Made by a program: the position numbers and the translations under genes. From Bubalus kerabau (taxonomy: Eukaryota; Chordata; Mammalia; Artiodactyla; Bovidae): DNA of 64,000 bases. Positions within the stretch are counted from its first letter, which is position 1. Each line of letters starts with the position of its first letter. Below the pieces are notes generated by a model. It made no database searches. It saw only the letters and a list, made by a program, of their open reading frames with translations, and was not told where the DNA came from. The stretch is taken from NCBI RefSeq assembly GCF_029407905.1, contig NC_073630.1, positions 52,973,001-53,037,000 on the forward strand, written 5' to 3'. Of the stretch, positions 35,484-46,665 are shown piece by piece.

Positions 35484-36009
35484 GAAAATGAAGTCGCTCA
35501 GTTGTGTCCGACTCTTTGCAACCCCCATGGACTGTAGCCTACCAGACTCCTCCCTCAGGGTCTTTTCCAATGAGTCAGTTCTTTGCACCAGGTGGCCAAA
35601 GTATTAGAATTTCAGCTTCAGCATCAGTCCTTCCAATGAACATTCATAACTGATTTCCTTTAGGATTGACTGGTTGGATCTTGCAGTCCAGGGGACTCTC
35701 AAGAGTCTTCTCCAGCACCACACTTCAAAAACATTCATTCGTTTTCACTCAGCGTTCTTTACAGTGCAACTGTCACCGCCATACACGACTACTGGAAAAC
35801 CATAGCTTTGACTAGATGGGCCTTTGTCAATAAGGTAATGTCTCTGCTTTTTAATATGCTGTCTAGGTTGGTGATAGTTTCCCTTCCAAGGAGCAAGTGT
35901 CTTTTGGTTTCATGGCTGCAGTCACCATCTGCAGTGATTTGGAGCCCAAGATAATAAAATCTGTCACTGTTTCCCCATCTATTTGCCATGAAGTGATGGG
36001 ACCAAATAG
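35484..36009 (-). mobile_element. ART2A/BovB-type element, 3' region
   Basis: A Bov-A-like piece (gaagtcgctcagttgtgtcc ... accagactcctccc) is joined to the BovB C-terminal coding and terminal region (gtcttttccaatgagtcagt, tggatcttgcagtccagggg, gactactggaaaaccatagc, tttgccatgaagtgatggga). That Bov-A + BovB junction is the ART2A structure. Small frames read the BovB C-terminus with frameshifts. Confidence 0.85.
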
Positions 36010-36192
36010 GCTACCGACTCCAGTACTCTTGGGCTTCCCTAGTGTCACAGCTGGTAAAGAATCCACCTGCAATGCGGGAGACCTGGGTTTGATCCCTGGG
36101 TTGGGCAGATGCTCTGGAGAAGGGAATGGCTACCCACTCCAGTACTCTTGCCTGGAGAATTCCATGGACTGTATAGTCCATGGAGTTGCAAT
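36010..36192 (+). mobile_element. Bov-tA SINE variant with leading Bov-A stub
   Basis: A 21-base Bov-A piece (ctaccgactccagtactctt) precedes the tRNA-like head gggcttccctagtgtcacag. The same phrase recurs in the body at about 36130-36150. The 3' end is cut at agtccatggagttgca. Confidence 0.8.
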
Positions 36193-36346
36193 TATTTGTG
36201 TAGGAACTATTGTATCTTAACTTCACAAACCTAAGTGTCTCAAAGAAATTATTTTTCCAGAATCAAATTAAATAACTGGTAGACAGAGTAATTTTTATTT
36301 AGCAAAGGAACAATCAGACAATGAAAAATAACTTTTTCAACAGTTT

Positions 36347-36469
36347 TGCTAGGTCACTTCTGTAGTGTCCTCTCTTTGTGACCCCATGGACTGTGACCTT
36401 CCAGGCTCCTCTGTCCATGAGATTTTCCAAGCAAGAAAACTGAAGTGGTTTGGCATTTCCTTCTCCAGT
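36347..36469 (-). mobile_element. Bov-A monomer fragment
   Basis: A reverse Bov-A unit only: cctctctttgtgaccccatg through ggcatttccttctccag. No head or dimer partner. Confidence 0.8.
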
Positions 36470-37010
36470 TTCTAGGAGTTAATTTTCAACATTTTATCAT
36501 CACAAATCCCAAAACAATAAGAAAATCAATTACCATATATTTATAAGGGAAAAAAGAAAGAAAAAATATCTCTTAACGTAAATTTTTCCAAGTGTTTTTT
36601 AACAGTAGGTACTCCAGAAAACAGGAGTGAAAGTATGGGTTGAAATGTGAAAACAATTTCACATGTCAGTAGTCCCAACACCTCCTCAGTGTGCATCAGT
36701 CTCCTCCCTTGAACATTTTTAAAGGTAGAGAGAAGGCTTACTTTCTGGAGAAATGGCATAAGGAAGCTCTGGAGTCAAGAAAACTAGATAAAATAGGCAC
36801 AGAGATAGAAACAGAGTTTTAATCAGAAATTTACCTGATGAACTTTGAACTTCATTGGAGAATTCCATTTACCACATGACTACATGTGTAACATGACTCA
36901 CTCAGAGAATCTGGCATAAGACCACTGAGAGAAAGACTATCATGGGTTACTAATTGGGATACTACAATTAAAAAAAAATCACTTGTTTCCTAATAATATT
37001 ACAACAATGA
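36470..37010. other. Unique DNA
   Basis: No gene or named repeat. A 72-codon minus frame (36541-36759) is unremarkable. Confidence 0.4.
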
Positions 37011-37075
37011 ATCCTAAACTTTATCTTGCATTAGAATCACCAAATAGCTTATTAAGGCACAGATTTCCAGGCATT
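37011..37075 (+). mobile_element. MER5-like hAT DNA transposon fragment
   Basis: ctaaactttatcttgcatta, gaatcaccaaatagcttatt and acagatttccaggc match the 5' part of the non-autonomous hAT element MER5. The inverted terminal repeat partner is not seen. Confidence 0.6.
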
Positions 37076-38847
37076 TAAGGGAGTTGACAATTAAGTGGGA
37101 AAATGGCAAATGAATAATTAACCCTAGAAAGAAAGTAAAACCCATATGTAACTAACAATTCAAAGTATCTCTTAGTTTAACATGAAATGCTTTCATATAC
37201 AGAGTAATTAAGCATTACATATTGAATTAAAATGGAATAAGTTTTGAGAAAATACAAATATGGGTGTGAAAAAGAAATGAAAATATCATCAGTAGTAGAA
37301 AACAAATCATCATACCAAATTAACAAGTAAAAATAGCAGAAATCTATATTATTTAGAAACATACATTTTTAAAACCATGAAAAAAAAAGAAAAAAAATTT
37401 GAAAAAGTTGTCAAATTGATGGCACTTAGGAAAAGGATGGTACTAGGTGGAGGACATCTTGTGGATTCTGGATACATATTTTATATTTCTGGCTTATTTA
37501 TAATCATCCACATGAGTGATTTTAATACAAATAAAATCATTTTCACAAATGTAACTTAGATATTCCCTTTATTCTTTAATTTATAGCCATAATCAGCTAC
37601 ACTATTTTCTTTATATAAATTTCTAATATGCCTGTATTAATATGATAACATATTTAATGCAGAAAAGCCCCAGAGTCTGAATGCACTCTTTTTAATTTGA
37701 ATAACATATATGAATTCACTATGAATGCTTTATGGAAGACATTTTATCATTTTTGTGTAGCTTCATGATGCTGAAAGTGTGAAAACTTGAAAGGTCATTG
37801 TATAAACATTCTTTCTATTACTATTTTTTTAATTGCACCATACATATAGGGATAAATATACTTCTGAAACTTTATGGAACAGATGATTTCATCTTATAAT
37901 AGCTGATTAGTATTCAAAAGTATGTACTACTGATATTTGTATTGGTGGTATAATTTTCTACAGAATTAGAATATATACAGGTAGATAGATATAACATTTC
38001 TGTATTAAATTAATTAATTCTTTTATAACATTCTCCCCCTTCCCTTTGTTACTTCTCTTTGGTGCATACAAATTCTTCACTAGTGTCCACAGAATAATCA
38101 AGTGGAAGTAATTGCTTTGAGATTTTATGCATATTTTAATACCTTTTTCACTTTCTAACCTAGATGTTATTTGGAGAAAATAAATATTCTTAATAAATCC
38201 TTTAATGGAAACAAATATTTCAAAATTTTTAAATCTGCTGTGTTAGTGTATTCTAGCTTCCATTTTTATTATTGAGAAGATTTATGACATTTTATTTTCT
38301 GACATTTTCATCTCTATCCCTTAGATATATATTTATCTATTCCTTCTCTCTTTTTTCACTCATTTTTTGTATATTTGTTTATGTATTTTTTGGTTGTCAT
38401 TTGTCTGTTTGATGATGCCTTGTCCACTATCATTGAATTTATGTGTATGTTTTCTCTACATATTTATACTATTTAATTTTTTAAGGGGGATGATTTCATA
38501 GACAAACTCATATATGGTCAATCAGAAGTAGTCTTTAGTGTGTCCATCTTTTGCTGATACAAAGAAAAATTGCTTCTTTCAACTATTATTTATTTAGTAG
38601 CTATATTCTACCATGCAAATACATATTTTATTCTAGTGTAGATATAATAATCATGTAAATTCAAGGCAATAAATAATTTTTGATACAATTATGTCAGTTG
38701 AAAAATTACATAACATTCTAACTGGATTTTGCCAAATGAAAGAGAAAGAGAGGAACAAAGAAGAAAGAGGAAGAAAGAGAGCAAGAGATCTACTACTACG
38801 TTATGATTTTAATCTACATGGATGAAGAAATAGCCACTCATTACTGT
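37076..38847. other. Unique A+T-rich DNA with a purine tract
   Basis: No gene is recognised. An A/G-rich tract occupies about 38738-38790, just before the old repeat at 38848. Confidence 0.45.
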
Positions 38848-39225
38848 GAAGGTTAGTTTTCTGCGTCAACTATACTGAGCCATGGGTTTCCTAGATAATT
38901 GGCCAAACTTATTCTGGGTATGTCTCTGAGAGTGTTTGTGATGAGATAAACATTAAATTGGTAGAATTAATAAAGCAGATTGCCCTCCTTACTGTGACTG
39001 GGCCTCATCCAATTAGTTTTAGGCTGAATAGGACAAACATCCTCTCCTGGGTATCAGAAATTCCTCTTGCCTGACACCCTTGAATTATTAGCTTTTTCAG
39101 TCACAAGCTTACTGGCCTTTGCATGGTAATTATACCTCTGGGTCACTTGGGTATCTACTTTACTTATTCACTCTCATTCTGCACATCTTAGGATTCGTTA
39201 GTCTTTATAATCACATAAGCCAAAT

Positions 39226-39279
<54 letters not shown>

Positions 39280-39285
39280 GATAGT
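38848..39285 (+). mobile_element. Old mammalian LTR-like repeat ending in (TA)n(CA)n
   Basis: ctgtgaaggttagttttctg, tcaactatactgagccatgg, ggtatgtctctgagagtgtt, the aaagcagattgccctcctta block and a terminal TA/CA microsatellite follow a common old mammalian repeat. I think it is MaLR-like, but I cannot fix the name. It is the donor locus for the 70-base insert at 26077. A second, more diverged copy lies on the minus strand at 48882-49316. Confidence 0.65.
39229..39278. repeat. (TA)n(CA)n microsatellite
   Basis: About 29 bases of alternating TA (39229-39257) followed by about 21 of CA (39258-39278). In relatives of the host repeat, TA/CA runs occupy the same site, so this is probably an expansion of the element's own sequence. 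Confidence 0.95.
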
Positions 39286-39653
39286 ATTCATACATATTGC
39301 AATACATGTGTGGAAATACATATAGTATTCACACATATTTTAATACACATTATATATATATAGATACAATTACTAAAAGTAAAAATATTATATGCATTTT
39401 GTAAAAATACATTGCATTTCAAGAAATGTAGACACTTTAGTTGAACTGAGAAAATCTTCACTTAATTTTTTGGGGGAAGTTCTGGGTAAACTTTCAGCTG
39501 CATTAATTTTAATATCAATCCTTCAACTTTTGAATCCTTGTTTTTCATGATATGTTCCATTTCCTTGAAGACATCTTTATAAGAAACAGAAATCTGAAGA
39601 ACCTATAATATCTTTTAATGTAAAAATTCATCTAATATTTACATGCATATATA

Positions 39654-39838
39654 AGATTCACTGGTGGCTCAGACAGTAAAAAATCTGCCTGCAATTCAAG
39701 AGACCAGCTTCAATCCCTGGGTTGGGAAGATACCCTGGAAAAGGGAATGGCTACTCACTCCAGTATTCATGCCTGGAGAATTCATGGACAGAGAATTCTA
39801 GTCGACTACCCTTCATGGGGTCACAAAGAGTGACTGTC
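39654..39838 (+). mobile_element. Bov-tA SINE
   Basis: Head agattcactggtggctcaga, B-box region cagcttcaatccctgggttg, body through catggggtcacaaagagtga. The 3' tail is eroded. Confidence 0.88.
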
Positions 39839-41428
39839 ACTATAAGAAAATGAGATAATACATATGAAAGACTTTCAGGTAAAAAATAAATTGCTAACTA
39901 GCTGTTATCTATTATTTGGTATTATTATCTAATCTGTTGTCTAGTATCTTGAACAGATAACAATATATAATAAGCACTCATTAATCACATGATGAAAATA
40001 GATATACACACTTACACACAATATGTATATTCAGTCTATGAATTATATACACACACATACACATATAGAGAGAGAGATGTAAAATAATACAAAAGGCAAA
40101 AGTAGCAAGCTACTTAAGCAGTGCTTCCAAAATGATAATATACCATGATAATATAAAAATTATAAACAAAAATGAAATGAGAAAAATAAAATTAAATAAA
40201 GTCAAGGATAAACAAAACGGACACAAGAAAGAACATTCTTCCTAAGCACTCCTAGTTGGATTATTACTATTTCATTCAGCAAATATTTTAATTACTTATT
40301 CACAAAAGAAGCTTTTTAGTCCTGGTGAAGGACACAAAGAATTGGACAATTTACTGTCATCAAGTCATTGCAAGTTAGAAAAGCTGAAGAATAAGTAAAG
40401 CTATCAGGTTGCCTAATCCGACTGTTATCATAAAATAGCAACCCAAAGGAAAAAAAGTGGTAAGGAAATCAGGCCTTTATTCATCTATATAGACATGCTC
40501 TTGGCTTGGACCTAATAGTAGAAAAGTGATAATTTACATTGTCCTAAGTTCTTTCCCTTTTTGCCCCCCTTGTAAGAGCAAAACTGCCTATATGATACTT
40601 CTTTCTTTGGCTTTTAAAATGTACCATGTAATATTTCTAATTTAGGTTTATTCATTGGTTAGCATTATGCATCTTACAATGCTTTCAGTAAAAGAGGTCC
40701 TGATGAGAACTAGTTTGTCAAAGACTCTTTCATATTAAAGTAACCACCATTGTGCGCCTCGACTAAGTACTCCTCTTATCCCTTCAAATAATTGAACTTA
40801 GCATAGTTCTGTGCCATTGTGATGTTTTCATAATTTAAAAGTACTCTTCTGTCTGTGACACATTGTGTAGGATTCTGCCTTAGGCTACTGAAGACCTGAT
40901 GGAATAATGTCAAATGCACGATACAAATAATTATTTCAATAAACATCATTTTCTCTTTTCATTGCTTTAAGGCTGTCTAGTTATACAATCACATTAGTGT
41001 TTTAACATTTTTCTAATGATAAGAAAATAATATTCAAGCATTTATTACCTATCTTCACTATCCAGGCTGTGCATGTCAAGTATTTTATTAGTACTTTAAA
41101 ATTTGCAACTAGTTCTAATTTCTACAGCTTGCTACCATATACTAGTGTGCCTACTGACAATTTACTTTTGTCAAATTGTGTACAGCATTCACTGCTAGAA
41201 TCTGTATGATCCAGCGAAGATCATAAGCATGAGAAAAATCACTGTCCCAAAGTCTACAGGTCCTATGTGTTTATGCTTTTAGAGTAAGACTTGTGATGAC
41301 ATAGTCCTTTATAACTTGATGGAGAGCAAACAAATGTGTCACTTTTTAAAATCTATATTCAGTAATAAACAGAAATTAGATTTCCCTTGTAAAGGAAAGG
41401 ATGTCAAGAGAGAATTGGAGCTATGCCT
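39839..41428. other. Unique A+T-rich DNA
   Basis: CA/GA-rich simple sequence at about 40005-40080. A faint old-repeat resemblance (ttcattcagcaaatatttta) near 40270. No gene seen. Confidence 0.45.
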
Positions 41429-41479
41429 GGGTTTCCCAGGTGGTGCTAGTGGTAAAGAATGTGCCTGCCAAAGCAGGAG

Positions 41480-42129
41480 TGAGTGAAAATCACTCAGTTC
41501 TGTCTGCCTTTTTGCGACCCCATGGGCTGTATGCTGCTGCTGCTGCTAAGTCGCTTCAGTCGTGTCCGACTCTGTGCGACCCCATAGACGGCAGCCCACC
41601 AGGCTCTGCCGTCCCTGGGATTCTCCAGGCAAGAACACAGGAGTGGGTTGCCATTTCCTCCTCCAATGCATGAAAGTGAAAAGTGAAAGTGAAGTCACTC
41701 AGTCGTGTCTGACTCTTAGCGACCCCATGGACTGCAGCTTACCAGGCTCCTCCATCCATGGGATTTTCCAAGCAAGAGTACTGAAGTGGGGTGCCATTGC
41801 CTTCTCCCCCATGGGCTGTATAGTCCATTGGAATTCTCCAGGCCAGAATACTGGAGTGGGTAGCCTTATAGTCCATTGGAATTCTCCAGGCCAGAATACT
41901 GGAGTAGGTAGCCTTTCCATTCTCCAGGGGACCTTCCCAACCCAGGGATCAAACCTAGGTCTCCTGCATAGGGGGCAGATTCTTTACCAGCTGAGCTACA
42001 AGGGAAGCCCAAGAATATTGGAGTGGGCAGCCCATTCTTTCTCCAGCTGATCTTCCCAACCCAGGAATTGAACCTGGGTCTCCTTCATTGCAGGCAGATT
42101 ATTTACCAACTGAGCTATCAAGGAAAACC
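41480..42129 (-). mobile_element. Middle-layer Bov-tA variant, doubled head and 48-bp tandem repeat
   Basis: Reverse Bov-tA whose body is broken by a BOV-A2 (41533-41806). It then carries two copies of a 48-base unit (41821-41868 and 41869-41916, two differences) starting tagtccattggaattctcca, and two tRNA-like heads, one ending at about 42010 (acaagggaagccc) and one at about 42128. Confidence 0.85.
41533..41806 (-). mobile_element. Inner BOV-A2 of the nest, 15-bp TSD
   Basis: A complete reverse dimer starting with the (gct)n tail complement and ending ccattgccttctcc. The perfect TSD CCCCATGGGCTGTAT lies at 41518-41532 and 41807-41821. It is the youngest layer. Confidence 0.95.
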
Positions 42130-42292
42130 GCCAATGCAGGAGATGCAGATTCAATCCTTGGATTGGGAAGATATCCTGAAGTAGGAAAACCTGTTTCAGC
42201 ATTTTTTCCTGGAGAATTCCACGGACAGAGGAGCCTGGTAGGTTACAGTCTATGGAGTTGCAAAGAATTGGACATGATTGAGCATGGATGCA

Positions 42293-42590
42293 CTACTGCT
42301 TGAAAATCTTCAAATTATTCTTAATGGGATCTTTGTTAGATTAACATTTAGAATTTATGCCACAACATTTTAGTTGTTAAATGTCTTTATATTGAAATGT
42401 TTATTTTACATTTAAAAGCATAAAATTGCTATAGTTTAAAAGAATGTAGATGGCATGTTTCATCTTACAGATAATATTTAATTACAAAATATATATATAT
42501 TAATTCTCATCATGCATCCTCATGCTGAGATGATTGAGTTTGCTTCTATAGTACATAGCCTGAAAATAAATAAGTGAAACATACATACAC
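42293..42590. other. Unique DNA
   Basis: Nothing recognised. Confidence 0.4.
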
Positions 42591-42838
42591 AAGTGTTAAT
42601 TGCTCCATTGTGCCCAACTCTTTGCAATCCCTGTAGCATTTGCAAATGTAGTCCTTTGCAAACTCTTTGCAATGGACTGTAGCATTCCAGCCTCCTCTGT
42701 CCATAGAATTTCCCAGGCAAGAATACTGAAGTGAATTGCCATTCGCTTCTCCAGGTGATCTTACCGACTCAGGGATTGAACCCGGGACTGCTGCATTGCT
42801 GGCAGATTCTTTACCGTCGGAGCCACTAGAGAAGCCCA
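42591..42838 (-). mobile_element. Bov-tA SINE with internal duplication
   Basis: Reverse copy ending at ggagccactagagaagccc. The segment around 42617-42690 contains actctttgcaat and ctgtagcatt twice, so about 45 bases of the body were duplicated and have since diverged. Confidence 0.87.
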
Positions 42839-44548
42839 GAAACTAATTGCAGAAATCAGTCATTTTACCGGTCATTTTTTTCAGAATTATCTTGAAAATT
42901 CAAGATTTTTGTCTGTTTGGATATTTTGAACTTGATTTTCCAAAATAACATTAATCAATATCCTATATTGAGGATCTCTAGCATTCTTGTGGCAGTTTCT
43001 TCATTTCTTCAGGTCTTTTTTGAGCTTCAGAAAAGAAAAAGATCTCCATTGCTTTTATTCTCTTATTCCTATTGTTTTTAAAAGCAAAACCCAAACCATT
43101 TTTTTTCCTCCTTCCAAAGTAGGCACTGTTTTTCAAGGCATCTAAATATAAGAATTGTTCAATTATAAAACATGAATTATCCCAAAGCCATACAACTAAA
43201 GTGAAAACTGAGTCATTTAGCTGTAGGCCTGTTGAACAGTTCAGTAAAAGGTGTTTTTGCATTATTTTCACTTGCATAAGAGTGAACTGTGAGTAAATCC
43301 AAAGAGACACTAATTTTGTGAGTAACTCCAAAGAGACACGATATTTGCTTAATGCACCACTGTCAATTTACATAATGGAGAAAAACAATAGATTTCCCCT
43401 CACTTTTCAAAGAGTTTATTTATTTAAAACAACAACAAAACCTTCCAGCCCTATATTGTACAGTTTTTTTTTAGGTTTTTTTTTTTTTTTTCTAATGTTT
43501 TTTCCTCTATGTCTTCCAAACTATACTGAAACCCAACAAACAAAAAATGGCAGTTATTTGATTGGAAGACAGACTACCATACTTTCCAAATTATACCCTA
43601 ATGTCTTGTTGTTGTTTAGTTGCTAAGTCATGTCTGACTCTTTTGAGAACCCATCACAACAACTGTAATGTTTATTTAGATTCAAATAAAGCAAAGCAAA
43701 TAAAACAGAAAACTAGCTTTGGGCAATATTCTAGATGTGCTAGAGAAATAATCACTCACAAAAAATACTGGTAAGTTACTAAATACTAGTAATATTTTTC
43801 TGCACTAAGGATATATATGTTATTGTATAACAAACAAACATATATAAACAATTACAAGTATGTTCACAGTAAATAAGGGACAATAAAAACTTAGTAAATA
43901 ATAGATGATAATGAAGTATAGAAAAGTGTAAAATAAAGAATACTTAGTTTTTGTGTGCTTTGTAGTCTAAGTATGAATCTAGTTGATTGTACTCTATGTG
44001 GTTAAAAGAGTATTTTTGTTGGGAACTTCTATAGGATTAGAAAAACTAGGGCAATAGTTGTAAAAACAATCAAAAAGATTTTATGATGGCAGAGAGTACG
44101 CTGAGAAATGAGAAACACTAAAGGAACTAAAGATATGTTAAATTCAGAAAATTTTCCACTGTTTGTATGTGATTGAGTTTTGTGAAATTGTACCTGGTGC
44201 CTTTCCTTGTTTCTTTCTTAGCTCTTTTCAAATTTTTCGTTATAAAATATCCCTTTCCACACTTCAATCTGTGCTTTTCTCTTTTTGTTAGAGAAGAGGT
44301 TTTGGAAACATTTGCCATGGCTCAGAATGTGCTGTAGGCACAGATTCTGCTTAAACAAGTTTGAAGCTACTTCAATACTCTCTTGATTCCATAAAATGTT
44401 AGTCTGCCAGCCAGACTTAGAATCATTGATCAGAAAGGTGTCTTTCAGTACATGTGATTCAGGTAGTTGTCAGTTAGCAGAAGCTCCTTGGAATATTTTT
44501 TCAAATCACAAAACCAGGGAAAAAGGTAAAGGGTGTGTTGTATTGGTT
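42839..44548. other. Unique DNA
   Basis: Two poly-T runs sit at 43464-43493, and there is a short Bov-type tail (see 43606). A 117-codon minus frame (42978-43331) and a 102-codon plus frame (43318-43626) lack domain features. The second ends inside a SINE-type tail. Confidence 0.45.
43606..43645 (-). mobile_element. About 40-base Bov-type 3' tail fragment
   Basis: The complement of a BovB/Bov-tA end with an (aac)n tail: ttgttgttgtttagttgcta followed by agtcatgtctgactcttttg. No convincing TSD is visible. Confidence 0.7.
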
Positions 44549-44561
44549 TGTCATGATTACA

Positions 44562-44785
44562 TGCATGCATGCTAAGTTGCTTCAGTCCTGTTTGACTCTT
44601 TGCAACCCTATGGACTATAGCCCACCAGGCTCCTCTGTCTATGGGATTCTCCAGGCAAGAATACTCAAATGGGTTATTATGCCCTCCTCTAGAGTATCTT
44701 CCTCACCCAAGGATCCCAAATCTGCATCTCATGTCTCCAGCATTGGCAGGCAGGTTCTTTACCCCTAGTGCCACCTAGGAAATCC
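44562..44785 (-). mobile_element. Bov-tA SINE with 13-bp TSD
   Basis: Reverse copy from tgcatgcatgctaagttgct to gccacctaggaaatcc. TSD TGTCATGATTACA at 44549-44561 and 44786-44798. Confidence 0.93.
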
Positions 44786-44858
44786 TGTCATGATTACAAA
44801 TCCACCTATTTATGGTTTAGTCATAAACTTATGGCTGAGTCACCTGGGAAGCACCTGA

Positions 44859-45055
44859 GGGCATCCCACGTGTGTCAGTGGTAAAGAATCACCTGCCAAT
44901 GCAGGAGAAAAGGGTTGCATCCTTGGGTCAGGAAGAGCCCCTGGAGAAAGAAATGGCAACTCACTCCAGTGTTCTTGCCTGGGGATCCCATGGACAGAGG
45001 AGCCTGGCAGGCTACAGTCCACAGGGTCACAAAAGAGTCAGCCATAACTCTGCTA
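44859..45055 (+). mobile_element. Bov-tA SINE
   Basis: Head cacgtgtgtcagtggtaaag, B-box region gggttgcatccttgggtcag, body to agtcagccataactctgc. Somewhat diverged; no clear TSD. Confidence 0.87.
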
Positions 45056-45120
45056 ATAAAGAATAACAGTAAAAATGGCTTAAGTGAAATTGTATTGACC
45101 TTCAACTAAAGTTGTTTACA

Positions 45121-45525
45121 GGGCTTTTCAGATGGTGTGAGTGTGTGAAAGTCGTCCAGTTGTGTCCGACTTTTTGCGACCCCATGGACTATACAGTCCA
45201 TGGAATTCTCCAGGCCAGCATAGTGGAGTGGGTAGCCTTTCCCTTCTCCAGGTGATCTTCCCAACCCAGGAATCGAACCCAGATGTCCCGCATTGCAGGT
45301 GGATTCTTTACCAGCTAAGCCACAAAGGAAGCAGTCAGATGGTGTAGTAGTAAGAAATGCACTTGCCAATGAAAGAGACAAGAGTTTTCATCCTTATCTT
45401 AGGAAGATCCCCCAGGGTAAGAAATGTCAACCCTCCCATTCTTGCCTGGAAGAGTCCACGGACAGAGGAGCCTGGCCAGCAACAGTTCATGAGGTCGCAA
45501 AGAGTCTGAAGTGACTAAGCACACA
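45121..45525 (+). mobile_element. Bov-tA SINE split by another Bov-tA
   Basis: The head at 45121-45138 (gggcttttcagatggtgt) continues at 45346-45525 (aatgcacttgccaatgaaag ... gaggtcgcaaagagtctgaa). Its 3' side runs into a CA microsatellite. Confidence 0.9.
45139..45334 (-). mobile_element. Nested Bov-tA SINE, 11-bp TSD
   Basis: Reverse copy starting gagtgtgtgaaagtcgtcca and ending taagccacaaaggaagc. Perfect TSD TCAGATGGTGT at 45128-45138 and 45335-45345, inside the outer SINE's head. Confidence 0.93.

Positions 45526-45526
<1 letters not shown>

Positions 45527-45561
<35 letters not shown>
45527..45561. repeat. (CA)n microsatellite at a SINE 3' end
   Basis: About 35 bases of nearly pure CA, starting where the Bov-tA tail (actaagcacacactcac) ends. 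SINE tails commonly seed such microsatellites. Confidence 0.95.
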
Positions 45562-45563
<2 letters not shown>

Positions 45564-46562
45564 TTTACATTAGAGGGGGGTGCTTTTTAAGGATGATGTC
45601 ATCAAAATTGCTTTGTTCATGACTTACTGACTAAACAACCACTGAGTGCTTATGGATACGAACATACAAAGGACAGACTATGACATTAATATAATAATAT
45701 ACCAAAAAAATGTGAGGGTTTAGGGAGAGCATTTAGTCTGGGCAAGGCTACTTTTTGCTGATTTAAATAGCTCTCAAAAGACCTTGAGACATTAGATCCT
45801 GCTGTGGCAAGGCTACCCTGCTGGCAGGGATGAAAATCCTGCAGAGTTTTCCTGAAGGAGATGGTCTTGGCAGCCATCGGTGGCACCTTTCTTCCACTAG
45901 CATTGTGCTCTAATAACAAGGGACTTTGGGTCTGCTTTGGCAGCTGGACAGCAGCTCTTGGTTGGTTAAACTAACTCTTCCAAGAACCAACTTGTATAAA
46001 GGTATGCCGCAAATGAATTTAGACTTATTTCTTTAATCTACCCTTTTCCTGGAACAATAGTGTTATTAATCAATCATTGTTTTTAGTATGTTATTTTCTT
46101 TTTGGCTTATTAAGAGACATTATTTTATATGCTATTGACTTGTAAAATATTGCTATAAATTATAATTCCCATAGTGAATCTGTGTTAATTAAGTATTGGC
46201 AAAGACAGTCTCGGTCTCGGAGCATAATTTGCTGTAAACAAAATGATGGATAAGTCAGATTCGGCCAACCAATGCTCAAATGTCATTATGTGATTCACTT
46301 TTAATATTTATATAAAATCTATTCTTTGGATAGTTTATTTTCTATTGACAATATGTAAAAGAAAATAAATTGATGTAAATAATAACTATGTTAAGTAGAT
46401 GTCTATTTGACATATACCTTAAATATGTGTGAGTCCAAGAAAGCAGATTCAGTATATATGATAATGAAATATTATCATATATACATAATCAAATAAAATA
46501 TTTGATAATAAATGATGCACATTTTTTAAACAATATATTTATATGTTTAAAACAGCATTTCC
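45562..46562. other. Unique DNA
   Basis: A GC-richer patch at about 45715-45960 contains a 77-codon minus frame (45686-45919) starting MLLEHNASGRKVPPMAAK. It has no family resemblance to me and no visible splice or promoter context. The rest is A+T-rich. Confidence 0.45.
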
Positions 46563-46665
46563 TTTTTTTTTTGGCTATGCATGTGGGATCTTAGTTCCTT
46601 GATCAGGGATTCCACCTGCAGTAGAAGCACAGACTCTTAACCACTGGACTACCAGGGAAGTCCCC
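46563..46665 (-). mobile_element. CHR-2 SINE
   Basis: Reverse: the tttttttttggctatgcatg A-rich-end complement, then aagcacagactcttaaccac and the head complement gactaccagggaagtcccc. Typical length of about 100 bases. Confidence 0.88.

Larger units (their letters stand above)
41429..42292 (+). mobile_element. Outer Bov-tA SINE of a three-layer nest
   Basis: The head (41429-41479, gtttcccaggtggtgctagt) and the body (42143-42292, ending gacatgattgagca) of one Bov-tA are separated by another SINE. The duplicated target GCCAAAGCAGGAG / GCCAATGCAGGAG (41467-41479 and 42130-42142; one mismatch) is part of this host. Confidence 0.88.

Noticed and set aside
42978..43626. Overlapping 117- and 102-codon frames on opposite strands as a gene pair
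   Set aside because: No domain, promoter or conservation signal is visible, and one frame runs into a SINE-type tail and poly-T tracts.
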